A model generated the notes under the pieces. It was not told where the DNA came from and did no database searches. It worked only from the letters and a program-made list of their open reading frames with translations. This document shows positions 25,404 to 34,386 of a stretch of DNA of 64,000 bases, one piece after another. The position numbers and the translations under genes are program-made. Source of the stretch: Clostridium algifaecis (GTDB lineage: Bacteria; Bacillota; Clostridia; Clostridiales; Clostridiaceae). The first letter of the stretch is position 1; every line of letters begins with the position of its first letter. The stretch covers positions 1-64,000 of the forward strand of contig NZ_JAGGLM010000001.1 of NCBI RefSeq assembly GCF_017874415.1. Reading direction: 5' to 3'.

Positions 25404-25631
25404 ATGTTATTTAGTAAAAAGATTAAAAAAACCGTACATGTAGAAGGGATGAGCTGTCAGCATTGTGTAGCCCATGTTAAATCTGCTTTAGAGTCAATAG
25501 ATGGAGTTTCAAATGCTAAAGTCGATTTGGACAGCAAGACAGCTGTTATAAAATCTTCTGCTGAAATAAGTGACAGTGATATAAGAAAAGTTGTTGATGA
25601 AGCTGGATATAAAGTAACAGAAATAGAATAA
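25404..25631 (+). CDS. copZ: Copper chaperone CopZ-like HMA protein
   Basis: A 75-residue ferredoxin-like HMA domain with the metal-binding motif GMSCQHC. It would carry Cu(I) to CopA. The N-terminal extension of about 10 residues (MLFSKKIKKT) is longer than in the smallest CopZ proteins. GGAGGAG precedes the ATG, and the gene is the last of the csoR-copA-copZ operon before a strong terminator. Confidence 0.92.
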   Translation: MLFSKKIKKTVHVEGMSCQHCVAHVKSALESIDGVSNAKVDLDSKTAVIKSSAEISDSDIRKVVDEAGYKVTEIE

Positions 25632-25649
25632 AAATTATTCGAATTATTA

Positions 25650-25701
25650 AAAATGGATTTATTGTTGAGATTATTTTTATCTTCAACAGTAAATCCATTT
25701 T
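25650..25701 (+). terminator. Terminator of the csoR-copA-copZ operon
   Basis: Arms of about 20 bases (25650-25669 and 25681-25701) pair with only a G-U or single mismatch, around a T-rich loop, and are followed by TGTTTTAT. It begins 18 bases after copZ. Confidence 0.8.
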
Positions 25702-25729
25702 GTTTTATATGTAATTTTATTTAAAATTA

Positions 25730-25758
25730 TTGACAAAAAACATATAGTAAACTATATT
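25730..25758 (+). promoter_or_regulatory. sigma-A promoter of the Zn/Cd ATPase gene
   Basis: TTGACA at 25730-25735, a 17-base spacer, then TATATT at 25753-25758. Confidence 0.7.
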
Positions 25759-25768
25759 AATAATATAA

Positions 25769-25790
25769 ACATATGTTCATATGTTCATAT
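25769..25790. promoter_or_regulatory. ArsR/SmtB-like operator with tandem ATATGTTC units
   Basis: Two direct CATATGTT-type units, including the palindrome AACATATGTT (25769-25778), lie right at the expected transcript start. ArsR/SmtB metal sensors bind AT-rich ATATG/CATAT repeats of this kind. No ArsR-family gene is adjacent, so the regulator would act from elsewhere. Confidence 0.45.
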
Positions 25791-25827
25791 TATTGATTTT
25801 AATGTATAAATGGTGGGAGGGAGTATT

Positions 25828-27927
25828 ATGGATACAAAGTACAGAGAATTTATATTGGAAGGCATTGACTGTGCCAATTGTGCGGCCAAAATAGAAAATA
25901 AAATAAAAAATATCCCTGAAATAAAATATGCTTCACTTGATTTTTTATCAAAGAAACTAAAATTTGAAATTTATAACGAAGATAAAATTGATGAAGTAAT
26001 CAAAAATATTAAATTGGCAATTAACAGCATTGAACCGGATGCTGAAATTATATATGATGGAAAAAAGAAAAAAGATAAGAACAAATCTGAAAAGATTGAA
26101 TTAATACTTTTTTGGATAGGAACAGCAGTGTATGCTGTGGCTGCTGCATTTAAATTTTCTTTTTATACAGAATTAATACTCTATTTGATAAGTTATATTA
26201 TAATTTCAAAGAATGTATTTTTAAAAGCAGCTAAAAATATTTCTCATGGACAGATATTTGATGAAAATTTTTTAATGTGCATAGCAAGTATAGGTGCGTT
26301 TTCAGTTAAACAGTTTCCAGAAGCAGTTGCGGTTATGCTTTTTAATAGAGTAGGAGATTATTTTCAAGATAGGGCAGTTGACAAGTCCAAAAGATCCATA
26401 TCAAGTCTTATGGAAATCAAACCGGATTTTGCAAATGTCAAGATGGATTCTGGTTTTGAAAAAATTGATCCTGAGAATGTCAATATAGGTGATGTTATTT
26501 TAATAAAGCCAGGTGAGAAAATACCACTTGATGCAGAAGTTATAGATGGAAGTTCTATGGTGGATACTTCTGCATTAACAGGTGAATCACTTCCGAGGGA
26601 AATAAATTGCGGCGATATGGTACTTGGAGGATATATAAACAAAAATGGAGTTTTAGTTGCTAAAGTAACTAAAAATTTTAAAGAATCTACAGTGGCAAAG
26701 ATACTTGATTTAGTGGAAAATGCCAGCAGCAGGAAAGCACCTACAGAAAAATTTATTACAAAGTTTGCGAGATATTATACACCTGTAGTAGTAGCACTTG
26801 CGGCAGTACTTGCGATTTTTCCTCCATTGATTTTTGATGATGATTTTTCAAAATGGTTTTACAGGGCACTTATATTTCTAGTAATTTCATGTCCATGTGC
26901 TATTGTTATATCTGTACCTCTTGGATTTTTTGGAGGGATAGGAGGAGCTTCTAAAAATGGTATTCTTGTAAAGGGTGGAAATTATCTTGAGGCCTTGAAT
27001 GATATTGATACTATAGTGTTTGATAAGACGGGTACACTTACAGAAGGTACATTTAAGGTGACAGATGTGAAGCCCTTCAATGGATTTAAAAAAGAAGATG
27101 TTTTAAAATATGCAGCTCTGGCTGAGGCATTTTCAAACCATCCGATAGCACTTTCAATACTTAAATTTTATGGCGAAAATGTGGACAAGGATTTAGTAGA
27201 AAAATATATGGAGGTATCAGGAAAAGGCGTTACAGCTTATATTGATGGAAAAGAAATTTTAGCTGGAAATTCAAATTTCATGATTGAGAAAAAAATATCT
27301 TATGATGAATCAGATAATATTGGAACTGTAGTTCATGTAGCTTTTAACAGAATTTATATGGGATATATACTGATATCCGATGAAATAAAAAAAGATTCAA
27401 AAGATGCAATTAACAAGTTAAAGGATATGGGGATAAAAAACATCGCTATGCTCACAGGAGATAATGAAAAAATTGGAAAGCTAGTTGCAAGTAAGCTGGG
27501 CATTGATAAAGTATATACTGAACTTCTGCCGGATGAAAAAGTAGAAAGATTGGAATATATAGATGGTAGAAAGGGAAATAATAAGAAAATGGCATTTGTA
27601 GGTGATGGAATAAATGATGCTCCGGTGCTTGCAAGAGCTGATGTTGGAATTGCAATGGGAGGTATAGGTTCAGATGCAGCAATTGAGGCTGCAGATGTAG
27701 TTATAATGACGGACGAACCTTCTAAAATAGCAGTGGCTATTAAGATAGCCAGGAGAACTAAAAGCATAGTAACCCAGAATATTGTATTTTCATTGGGAGT
27801 CAAATTTATAATATTGATTTTAGGAGCTGTAGGAATAGCTAATATGTGGGGAGCAGTTTTTAGCGATGTAGGTGTTGCAATTATAGCCGTATTGAATTCT
27901 ATGAGAGCTTTAAAAGTAAAATTATGA
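25828..27927 (+). CDS. Zn/Cd/Pb-type P1B-2 heavy-metal ATPase
   Basis: A 699-residue metal efflux pump. The N-terminal HMA domain carries C15 and C18 (GIDCANC). The CPC motif is C355-P-C357, followed by an LGFFGGIGGAS stretch. Phosphorylation is at D399 (DKTGT), and [10 protein letters not shown] is present. The conserved Lys in helix 7 (SLGVKFII) and Asp in helix 8 (FSDVGVA) mark the Zn/Cd/Pb subgroup and separate it from CopA, which lies just upstream. ATG at 25828 behind GGGAGGG; an in-frame upstream ATG-less extension is unlikely. It has its own promoter and an ArsR-like operator. Confidence 0.92.
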   Translation: MDTKYREFILEGIDCANCAAKIENKIKNIPEIKYASLDFLSKKLKFEIYNEDKIDEVIKNIKLAINSIEPDAEIIYDGKKKKDKNKSEKIELILFWIGTAVYAVAAAFKFSFYTELILYLISYIIISKNVFLKAAKNISHGQIFDENFLMCIASIGAFSVKQFPEAVAVMLFNRVGDYFQDRAVDKSKRSISSLMEIKPDFANVKMDSGFEKIDPENVNIGDVILIKPGEKIPLDAEVIDGSSMVDTSALTGESLPREINCGDMVLGGYINKNGVLVAKVTKNFKESTVAKILDLVENASSRKAPTEKFITKFARYYTPVVVALAAVLAIFPPLIFDDDFSKWFYRALIFLVISCPCAIVISVPLGFFGGIGGASKNGILVKGGNYLEALNDIDTIVFDKTGTLTEGTFKVTDVKPFNGFKKEDVLKYAALAEAFSNHPIALSILKFYGENVDKDLVEKYMEVSGKGVTAYIDGKEILAGNSNFMIEKKISYDESDNIGTVVHVAFNRIYMGYILISDEIKKDSKDAINKLKDMGIKNIAMLTGDNEKIGKLVASKLGIDKVYTELLPDEKVERLEYIDGRKGNNKKMAFVGDGINDAPVLARADVGIAMGGIGSDAAIEAADVVIMTDEPSKIAVAIKIARRTKSIVTQNIVFSLGVKFIILILGAVGIANMWGAVFSDVGVAIIAVLNSMRALKVKL

Positions 27928-27941
27928 ATTTAAATACAACT

Positions 27942-27974
27942 AAAATAGTACAGAATATAAATCTGTACTATTTT
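27942..27974 (+). terminator. Terminator-like hairpin after the Zn/Cd ATPase gene
   Basis: AAAATAGTACAGA (27942-27954) and its exact complement (27962-27974) surround a 7-base loop, 15 bases after the stop. The right arm ends in TTTT and is followed by AATTAT. Confidence 0.7.
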
Positions 27975-28098
27975 AATTATAAAGTTATTGAAAAAACACG
28001 TAAAAACCTATTGATACAGGACAAGTTATATTATATAATAATATTGTAGAAAGAAGTTATTAAATCTTTATTACCCACAATCTTATAATTAAATAAAT

Positions 28099-28149
28099 AA
28101 TTAAATGTTATATGCCCGTTTAAAATAAACGGGCATATAACATTTAATT
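28099..28149. repeat. 24-bp perfect inverted repeat upstream of fbp
   Basis: Exact 24-base arms (28099-28122 and 28126-28149) surround AAA, with GCCCG/CGGGC at the strongest part. A T5 run follows the right arm. It may be a second terminator, or a regulatory element, since its right arm reaches the expected -35 region of the fbp promoter. Confidence 0.6.
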
Positions 28150-28162
28150 ATTTTTAAATTGT

Positions 28163-28170
28163 GCTATACT
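28163..28170 (+). promoter_or_regulatory. Extended -10 promoter candidate for fbp
   Basis: TGCTATACT-type element: TG one base before TATACT at 28165-28170. The -35 region falls in the right arm of the 24-bp inverted repeat and is poor. Confidence 0.4.
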
Positions 28171-28280
28171 AATTCTAAAATTATGATGTACAATATAGGG
28201 ATAATGTACTATAATTAACTTAATATAATATTATTATTTGATAATCTAATACTAAATTAATTATGATAGGGAGAAATAAT

Positions 28281-30269
28281 ATGATATCTGATAATATAAA
28301 TGATAGTTTAATTGAAAAAGATTTAAGATACCTCAAGCTTCTTTCCAAAGAGTATCCTACAATATCCAGTGCAAGTACAGAAATTATAAATCTTCAAGCA
28401 ATACTTAATTTGCCAAAAGCAACAGAACATTTTATAAGTGACATACATGGTGAATATGAATCATTTACACATATGCTTAGAAATGCTTCCGGAGTAATAA
28501 AAAGAAAAATAGACGATGTATTTTTGAATACTCTTACTGAAAAGCAAAAATCTGAACTTTCTACTATTGTATATTATCCTGAAGAAAAATTGAATATTAT
28601 TGAAAAAAAACATGATGATCTTGACAATTGGTATTCAGTTACTCTTTACAAGCTTATACAACTTTGTAAGAATGTATGCTCAAAATATACGCGCTCTAAA
28701 GTTAGAAAGGCGCTGCCTAAAGATTTTGAATATATAATAGAAGAACTTTTACACGAACAGGGAGACAAAATAGATAAAAAAGCATATTATAGCGAAATAA
28801 TAAGGACTATAGTAAATATAGGAAGAGCCAGAGAATTTATTATAGCTATAGCAAATGTAATACAGAATTTAGTTGTGGACAGACTGCATATTATAGGAGA
28901 TATATATGACAGAGGGCCTGGTGCTGAAATAATTATGGATGCTCTTATTAAACATCATTCTGTAGATATTCAATGGGGAAACCATGATATTCTGTGGATG
29001 GGTGCAGCTGCAGGCTGTGAGGCATGTGTTGCTAACGTGCTTAGAATATGTTTGAGATATGCTAATTTAAATACGATCGAAGAAGGATATGGTATAAATT
29101 TACTTCCACTTGCTACATTTGCTATGGATACTTATGCTAATGATCCCTGCAAAGACTTTATACCAAAGGTTATAGACAAAAACATAAATAAGAAGGATAT
29201 GGATCTTTTTGCAAAAATGCATAAGGCAATAGCCATGATACAATTTAAATTAGAGGGAAATGCAATAAAGAATCATCCGGAATTTAAGATGGATGACAGG
29301 CTGCTTTTAGATAAGATAGACATAGAAAAAGGTGAAATAAATATAAACGGGGAAAAATGCAAATTAAATGATACCAATTTTCCTACAGTTGATTTCAAAG
29401 ATCCATATAAATTAACCGATAGAGAAATATGTATTATTAAAAAGCTTACGAGGTCTTTTACAAATAGTGAAAAACTTCAAAGACATATTAAATTTTTATA
29501 TAAGAATGGCAGTATGTATTTGGTCTATAATTCAAACTTGTTATATCATGGATGTATACCATTAAATGAGGATGGTAGTTTTAAAAAAGTAAAGATAGGC
29601 AATTCAACGTACAGTGGAAAATCTCTTCTCGACAAGTACGATAAATTAATAAGAAATGCATATTTTTCCAAAAACAATATTAAAAATAAACAATATGGTA
29701 TGGATATGCTGTGGTATATGTGGTGTGGAGAAGATTCACCGCTATTTGGTAAAAAGAAAATGACTACTTTTGAAAGATACTTTATTGATGATTCTGCTAC
29801 CCATAAAGAGGATAGAATAAGTTATTATAAATACAGGGATAGTGAAAAAATATGTAAGAATATACTAAAAGAATTTAATCTTTCGCCTGAAACTTCTCAT
29901 ATTATAAATGGACATATTCCTGTAAAAACTAAAGACGGTGAAAGTCCTATTAAAGCAAATGGAAGGCTGCTTGTTATTGATGGAGGATTTTGCAAGGCGT
30001 ACCAGCCTGAAACAGGTATTGCAGGTTATACGCTTATATATAATTCCTACGGTTTTCTTTTAACTTCACATAAACCATTTACATCAATAAAAGATGCAGT
30101 AGAAAATGATAAAGATATACTTTCATCCACCACTATACTTGAACATGCTGCAAAAAGAAAAAGAGTGGCGGATACTGATATAGGAAGGGAATTAAAGAAG
30201 CAGGTAGAAGATTTGGAAAAATTATTGATCGCATATAGAAAAGGATATATTGAAGAAAATAGAAAATAA
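28281..30269 (+). CDS. fbp: Class III fructose-1,6-bisphosphatase (Firmicute type)
   Basis: A 662-residue gluconeogenic enzyme hydrolysing fructose-1,6-bisphosphate to fructose-6-phosphate. It belongs to the Bacillus/Clostridium class III, a metallophosphoesterase fold. Motifs are [11 protein letters not shown] (about residue 53), [25 protein letters not shown] and the C-terminal [11 protein letters not shown]. Length is normal for the family. ATG at 28281 has AGGGAGA at 7 bases; an in-frame ATG at 28263 lies before that site. Monocistronic and convergent with cls. Confidence 0.95.
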   Translation: MISDNINDSLIEKDLRYLKLLSKEYPTISSASTEIINLQAILNLPKATEHFISDIHGEYESFTHMLRNASGVIKRKIDDVFLNTLTEKQKSELSTIVYYPEEKLNIIEKKHDDLDNWYSVTLYKLIQLCKNVCSKYTRSKVRKALPKDFEYIIEELLHEQGDKIDKKAYYSEIIRTIVNIGRAREFIIAIANVIQNLVVDRLHIIGDIYDRGPGAEIIMDALIKHHSVDIQWGNHDILWMGAAAGCEACVANVLRICLRYANLNTIEEGYGINLLPLATFAMDTYANDPCKDFIPKVIDKNINKKDMDLFAKMHKAIAMIQFKLEGNAIKNHPEFKMDDRLLLDKIDIEKGEININGEKCKLNDTNFPTVDFKDPYKLTDREICIIKKLTRSFTNSEKLQRHIKFLYKNGSMYLVYNSNLLYHGCIPLNEDGSFKKVKIGNSTYSGKSLLDKYDKLIRNAYFSKNNIKNKQYGMDMLWYMWCGEDSPLFGKKKMTTFERYFIDDSATHKEDRISYYKYRDSEKICKNILKEFNLSPETSHIINGHIPVKTKDGESPIKANGRLLVIDGGFCKAYQPETGIAGYTLIYNSYGFLLTSHKPFTSIKDAVENDKDILSSTTILEHAAKRKRVADTDIGRELKKQVEDLEKLLIAYRKGYIEENRK

Positions 30270-30279
30270 TTTATCCAAA

Positions 30280-31704
30280 TCAAAGCAGTGATGAAAATAT
30301 CCTGCAAAAACCTTGAAATATTTTATTTATGGGTGACAGATTGTTGAAATAATCTTCTGTTGCCCTTTTGCTTATTTTAAGGTCCTGAAAGAATAGGTCA
30401 TCCAGTTCTTCAGTTGTTTCTTCATCATATATCATAGCATTTATCTCATAATTCAATTCATAACTTCGTATATCCATATTTGCAGTACCTATGGTGCATA
30501 AATTGCCGTCTATGGATGTAGTTTTGGCGTGTATAAAAGAATCCTTGTCATAGAAATAAATCTTTACTCCATTTTTAACCATATCATCTAAATAAGTCAT
30601 GGAAGCATAGTATACCAATATATGATCATATCTTCCTGGAAATAATATTCTGACATCTACTCCACTTAATGAGGCTACTTTTATAGCATTTAATATACTT
30701 TCCGTAGGCACGAAATATGGGGTGGTTATATATATGTGATCTTTTGCCATGCTTATCATCTTTAATACAGCTTGTTCAATGGCTGGAAATTCAGAATCTG
30801 GTCCGCTTTTAACAAGCTGCATCAATTTATTGCTGTCGGTTTCAGTCTGTGGAAAAAATTCTTCAAAATTTCCATCGTAGAAAAAGTATTCCTTATTGGC
30901 AGCTTTTATAGTAGCAAAATCATCTATGAATACAGCCTGGAGTCCAAATACAAAGTCACCTTTGACCATTATATGGGTATCCCTCCAGTAGCCAAATTTT
31001 CCTTTGTTTAAATATTCATCTCCAATATTTATGCCGCCAACGAATCCAATTTTGCCGTCAATAACAACTATCTTTCTATGATTTCTATAATTTATCTGTG
31101 TATTTATATGTCTTAAAAGAGGTGCCAGAAAGTATGAATATTGTACTACATCTACACCTGCAGATATTAATTCATTTATATAAGACCTTTTTAATTTTAT
31201 GCAGCCGACTCTATCAAGTATTAGTCTTACATCTACACCTTCCCTGGATTTTTTTATCAGAATGTCCTTTATTTCATTCCCTATGGAATCACTTTTTATA
31301 ATAAAATACTCCATATGAATATGATGTTTTGCTTTTAAAAGTTCTTCTTTCAAGTATGAAAATTTTTCAACTCCGTTTTTGAATATCTTTATGCTGTTAT
31401 TTGTAAAAAGAGGAGATTCACTGTTTTTTGATAAAAGTTCAATTAAAGGTTTATAAGTGTAGCTTTTTACCTGCTTTATCGCTTCGTCTATAAGTTCTTC
31501 TATGTTAATATTTGTTTCATCATGTAATGTATGCTTTTTCCAGTTTCTTCCCAAGAATGTATAGGCAACAAGACCTAGCACTGGCAATACTATAAAAACT
31601 GATAACCAGGCTATAGTTTTTTCAGGATTTTTTCGCTCAAGTACTATTATTATTACAGAAACTATTGCATTTATTATGATTATTGAATAAATAATAGCAG
31701 ACAA
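30280..31704 (-). CDS. cls: Cardiolipin synthase
   Basis: A 474-residue phospholipase D-superfamily membrane enzyme joining two phosphatidylglycerols into cardiolipin. Two N-terminal membrane helices (about 1-55, with PEKTIAWLSVFIVLPVLG) are followed by two HKD motifs: NYRNHRKIVVIDG and FIHAKTTSIDG. Length is typical for ClsA. TTG start at 31704, with AGGGGGAAGAG upstream. It lies behind greA on the same strand, but a terminator separates them. Confidence 0.94.
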   Translation of the reverse strand: MSAIIYSIIIINAIVSVIIIVLERKNPEKTIAWLSVFIVLPVLGLVAYTFLGRNWKKHTLHDETNINIEELIDEAIKQVKSYTYKPLIELLSKNSESPLFTNNSIKIFKNGVEKFSYLKEELLKAKHHIHMEYFIIKSDSIGNEIKDILIKKSREGVDVRLILDRVGCIKLKRSYINELISAGVDVVQYSYFLAPLLRHINTQINYRNHRKIVVIDGKIGFVGGINIGDEYLNKGKFGYWRDTHIMVKGDFVFGLQAVFIDDFATIKAANKEYFFYDGNFEEFFPQTETDSNKLMQLVKSGPDSEFPAIEQAVLKMISMAKDHIYITTPYFVPTESILNAIKVASLSGVDVRILFPGRYDHILVYYASMTYLDDMVKNGVKIYFYDKDSFIHAKTTSIDGNLCTIGTANMDIRSYELNYEINAMIYDEETTEELDDLFFQDLKISKRATEDYFNNLSPINKIFQGFCRIFSSLL

Positions 31705-31750
31705 GTTCTCTTCCCCCTATCTATAATTTTAATTATTTTTACAAATAAAA

Positions 31751-31774
31751 TAATCTGCAAATTATTGCAGATTA
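31751..31774 (-). terminator. Terminator of greA
   Basis: TAATCTGCAA and TTGCAGATTA (10-bp perfect stem, ATTA loop). Read on the minus strand, it is followed by TTTTATTTG. It lies 75 bases after the greA stop. Confidence 0.75.
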
Positions 31775-31848
31775 ATATCTATTTATTATAACATATTATT
31801 TTATATATAGGTATATGATAATTTGCATATTTGAAAATCTGTTTAATG

Positions 31849-32322
31849 TTAACAGTGAGCTTTTTCAATATTTTCAATTCTAACAGAGTATGTTCCTTCT
31901 GGAGATTTTATATTAACTTGATCTCCTGTAGTATGTTTATATATGGCAGAACCTAGAGGTGATTCTATACTTATTTTATTATTGGCAGGATCTGCTTCTA
32001 TGGTTGTTACTATTTCAAATTTCTCAATTTCATTTTCATCGAGGAAATTTATATATACAAATTTCCCTATTCCAACTTGCTTTTCAGCTGTAGTGTCTTT
32101 TATTATTTTTGCAGTTCTTATCATTCTTTCAAGATATCTTATCCTGCTTTCATTATGGGCTCTATCTCTTTTAGCTGCTTTGTATTCATAATTTTCACTA
32201 AGATCGCCCTGTGCTCTTGCTTCTTTCAAATCCTTATTTATCTCCCACCTTGTCACTACTTTCCTGTGTTCAATTTCCTCTTTAAGTTTGTTTATAGCCT
32301 CTGTTGTAAGATAATTATTCAT
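31849..32322 (-). CDS. greA: Transcription elongation factor GreA
   Basis: A 157-residue factor that stimulates RNA polymerase to cleave backtracked RNA. The N-terminal coiled coil carries the acidic tip GDLSEN, preceded by DLKEARAQ and followed by EYKAAKRDR. The C-terminal FKBP-like domain includes SPLGSAIYKHTTGDQVNIKSP. I use the ATG at 32322, preceded by GAAGGTG; an in-frame ATG at 32334 has no site. It diverges from the GntR gene. Confidence 0.92.
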   Translation of the reverse strand: MNNYLTTEAINKLKEEIEHRKVVTRWEINKDLKEARAQGDLSENYEYKAAKRDRAHNESRIRYLERMIRTAKIIKDTTAEKQVGIGKFVYINFLDENEIEKFEIVTTIEADPANNKISIESPLGSAIYKHTTGDQVNIKSPEGTYSVRIENIEKAHC

Positions 32323-32390
32323 AGAAAAAAACACCTTCTCTTTAAATTTCTATATAGTTATAATAACATTATTTTTGCCTATTGAAAATA

Positions 32391-32419
32391 TTGACAGAGT
32401 ATAAAACACAGTATATACT
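32391..32419 (+). promoter_or_regulatory. sigma-A promoter of the GntR-ABC operon
   Basis: TTGACA at 32391-32396, a 17-base spacer and TATACT at 32414-32419. Confidence 0.75.
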
Positions 32420-32440
32420 GTATATAAAGTATATATACAG
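32418..32440. promoter_or_regulatory. Probable GntR/YtrA-type operator
   Basis: CTGTATATA (32418-32426) and its exact complement TATATACAG (32432-32440) are spaced by 5 bases and overlap the -10 and transcript start. The position suits autorepression by the GntR protein encoded next. Confidence 0.6.
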
Positions 32441-32473
32441 ATTTAACAGTCAGCTGACAAGGGAGTGGAAATA

Positions 32474-32851
32474 ATGAACATAATTATTTCAAATGCATCA
32501 AAAGAACCTATATATGAACAGATTACCAAACAGATAAAAAATAATATTCTAAATGAAATATTAAAAGAAGGAGAGGCACTTCCTTCAATAAGAAATCTAG
32601 CAAGGGAATTGAAGATAAGCGTTATTACTACTAAAAGGGCTTATGAAGAGCTTGAAAGGCAGGAATTTATAGAGACAATACCTGGAAAAGGCTCTTATGT
32701 AGCACCTCAAAACAAGGAGATGTTAAGAGAGCAAAAGATTAAGATTGTGGAGGATAAATTGATTGATGCTATAAAAGAAGCTTCAATAGCAGGTATTGGT
32801 AAAGAAGAATTAAAGGAGATGCTGGATATATTATATGACAGTATATTATAA
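32474..32851 (+). CDS. GntR-family regulator, YtrA subfamily
   Basis: A 125-residue repressor with an N-terminal winged helix (EPIYEQITKQIKNNIL, then SIRNLARELKISVITTKRAYEELERQEFIETIPGKGSYV) and only a short C-terminal helical tail for dimerisation, as in the YtrA subgroup. That subgroup usually controls an adjacent ABC exporter. ATG at 32474 behind GGGAGTGG; an in-frame GTG at 32465 is inside the ribosome binding site. The ABC ATPase gene follows 15 bases later. Confidence 0.9.
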   Translation: MNIIISNASKEPIYEQITKQIKNNILNEILKEGEALPSIRNLARELKISVITTKRAYEELERQEFIETIPGKGSYVAPQNKEMLREQKIKIVEDKLIDAIKEASIAGIGKEELKEMLDILYDSIL

Positions 32852-32866
32852 ATTCGGAGGTGTATT

Positions 32867-33727
32867 ATGGAGAACATTTTGGAGATAAAAGATTTAAGCA
32901 AGAGCTATAAAGGATTTAAACTTGATAATATAAGCTTCAATTTGAAAAAGGGATATATAATGGGGCTTATTGGACCAAATGGAGCGGGAAAGAGCACAAC
33001 TATAAAATTAATAATGAATCTTATAAAAAAAGCTTCAGGAAGTATAAATGTATTTGGACTTGATAATATAAAGCATGAAAAGGAAATAAAACAGAGAATA
33101 GGGTTTGTATACGACGAAAGCTATTTTTATGAAGAGTTAAATTTAATTGAGATGAAAAATATAATAGCGTCTTTTTATAAAAGATGGGATAATGACATTT
33201 TTAATAAATACATGAAAGAGTTCAATCTTCCTGTGAAAAAAAAGATAAAACAGCTTTCAAAGGGAATGAAAATGAAGTATTCCCTTGCCATTGCACTTTC
33301 CCATAATGCAGAATTTATAATAATGGATGAGCCAACGTCAGGGCTTGATCCGGTTTTCAGGAGAGAGATGCTGGACATTCTATACTCTGTAATTCAGGAT
33401 GAAAATAAAGCTATACTATTTTCAACTCATATTACTACAGATTTGGAGAAGATTGCAGATTATATTACTTTTTTAAATTTGGGCAATATAGTATTTTCGG
33501 ATACTAAAGACAATATCCTTGAAAATTATAGTATTGTAAAAGGAGATAATTCTCTTTTAACAGAAGAAATAGAAAATAAGTTTATAGGTGTACAGAAAAA
33601 TTCATTTGGATTTGAAGGATTAACTGATTGTACAGAAGATATTGAAAAGAAATTTGAAAATAAAGTTTTAATTGAAAAAGCGAGTTTAGAAGATATTATG
33701 GTATATACAGTGAGGGGGAACAGGTAA
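32867..33727 (+). CDS. ABC transporter ATP-binding protein
   Basis: A 286-residue ATPase of the ABC-2 exporter type. Walker A is GPNGAGKST (near residue 38), the signature is QLSKGMKMKYSLAIA, Walker B is FIIMDEPTSGLDP, and the H-loop is STHIT. The C-terminal 70 residues are an extra domain often seen in YtrB-like ATPases. It is flanked by the YtrA-type regulator and a membrane permease, with which it overlaps by one base (TAATG). The substrate is unknown; related systems respond to cell-wall-active compounds. Confidence 0.92.
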   Translation: MENILEIKDLSKSYKGFKLDNISFNLKKGYIMGLIGPNGAGKSTTIKLIMNLIKKASGSINVFGLDNIKHEKEIKQRIGFVYDESYFYEELNLIEMKNIIASFYKRWDNDIFNKYMKEFNLPVKKKIKQLSKGMKMKYSLAIALSHNAEFIIMDEPTSGLDPVFRREMLDILYSVIQDENKAILFSTHITTDLEKIADYITFLNLGNIVFSDTKDNILENYSIVKGDNSLLTEEIENKFIGVQKNSFGFEGLTDCTEDIEKKFENKVLIEKASLEDIMVYTVRGNR

Positions 33728-34386
33728 TGTATAATTTGCTTTTAAAAGATGTACTTATACAAAAGAAAACTATTGCCATGTCAATTTTAATTTCAATAAT
33801 ATATAGTTTTATATTTAAAAATAATAATGACAAACTTTTTGTGAATATGTTTATTAGTATTATTGTCGTTATGTTTTCATACATTTTTATAAATACTGCC
33901 TGCAGTTATGATGACAAAGCAGAAAAGATGCTTAACAGTTTACCGGTAAAACGAATAGATATAGTTTTAACTAAATATATATCTATATTTTTATTTTTAA
34001 TCATTTCATTTGTTATCTGTACTTTTGTTTTATTTATATTAAATTTTGAAGGATTAATTCATGCAAAAAATTTTATGACTTTTGAAAACATATTAGGACC
34101 TGGTATTGCTGTGATATTATTGAACTCAATATATTTTCCTATGTATTTTAGATTTGGATATAACAAAACTAGATATGTAAGTTTAGTTGTATTTTTTTCT
34201 ATATTTTTTATTCCACAAGTATTATCTAAAAAAGTTACAATGAGTAAAATTAATGGATTTATACAATACTTTAATAGTAAGCCTGACTGGATAGTAGTAA
34301 CGGGAATTATAGTAATAACTTTTATAATACTTCTAATTTCATTTGTGATATCATATTTTGGATATAAAAAAAGAGAGTTCAGTTAA
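33727..34386 (+). CDS. ABC-2-type membrane permease
   Basis: A 219-residue membrane protein with about six hydrophobic segments (for example SILISIIYSFIF, FINTACSYDDKAEKMLNSLP at a loop, and IIVITFIILLISFVISYFGY at the C-terminus). The DDKAEKMLNSLPV.R.DIV loop is characteristic of the ABC-2 permeases that pair with YtrB-like ATPases. ATG overlaps the stop of the ATPase gene. Its stop codon overlaps that of dedA, which converges on it. Confidence 0.85.
   Translation: MYNLLLKDVLIQKKTIAMSILISIIYSFIFKNNNDKLFVNMFISIIVVMFSYIFINTACSYDDKAEKMLNSLPVKRIDIVLTKYISIFLFLIISFVICTFVLFILNFEGLIHAKNFMTFENILGPGIAVILLNSIYFPMYFRFGYNKTRYVSLVVFFSIFFIPQVLSKKVTMSKINGFIQYFNSKPDWIVVTGIIVITFIILLISFVISYFGYKKREFS

Larger units (their letters stand above)
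27928..28280. other. Intergenic region before fbp, two hairpins and a promoter, no gene
   Basis: About 350 bases holding a terminator-like hairpin (27942-27974), a 24-bp inverted repeat (28099-28149) and an extended -10 element (28163-28170). I see no ORF or RNA gene. A ribosome binding site AGGGAGA lies at its end. Confidence 0.6.
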
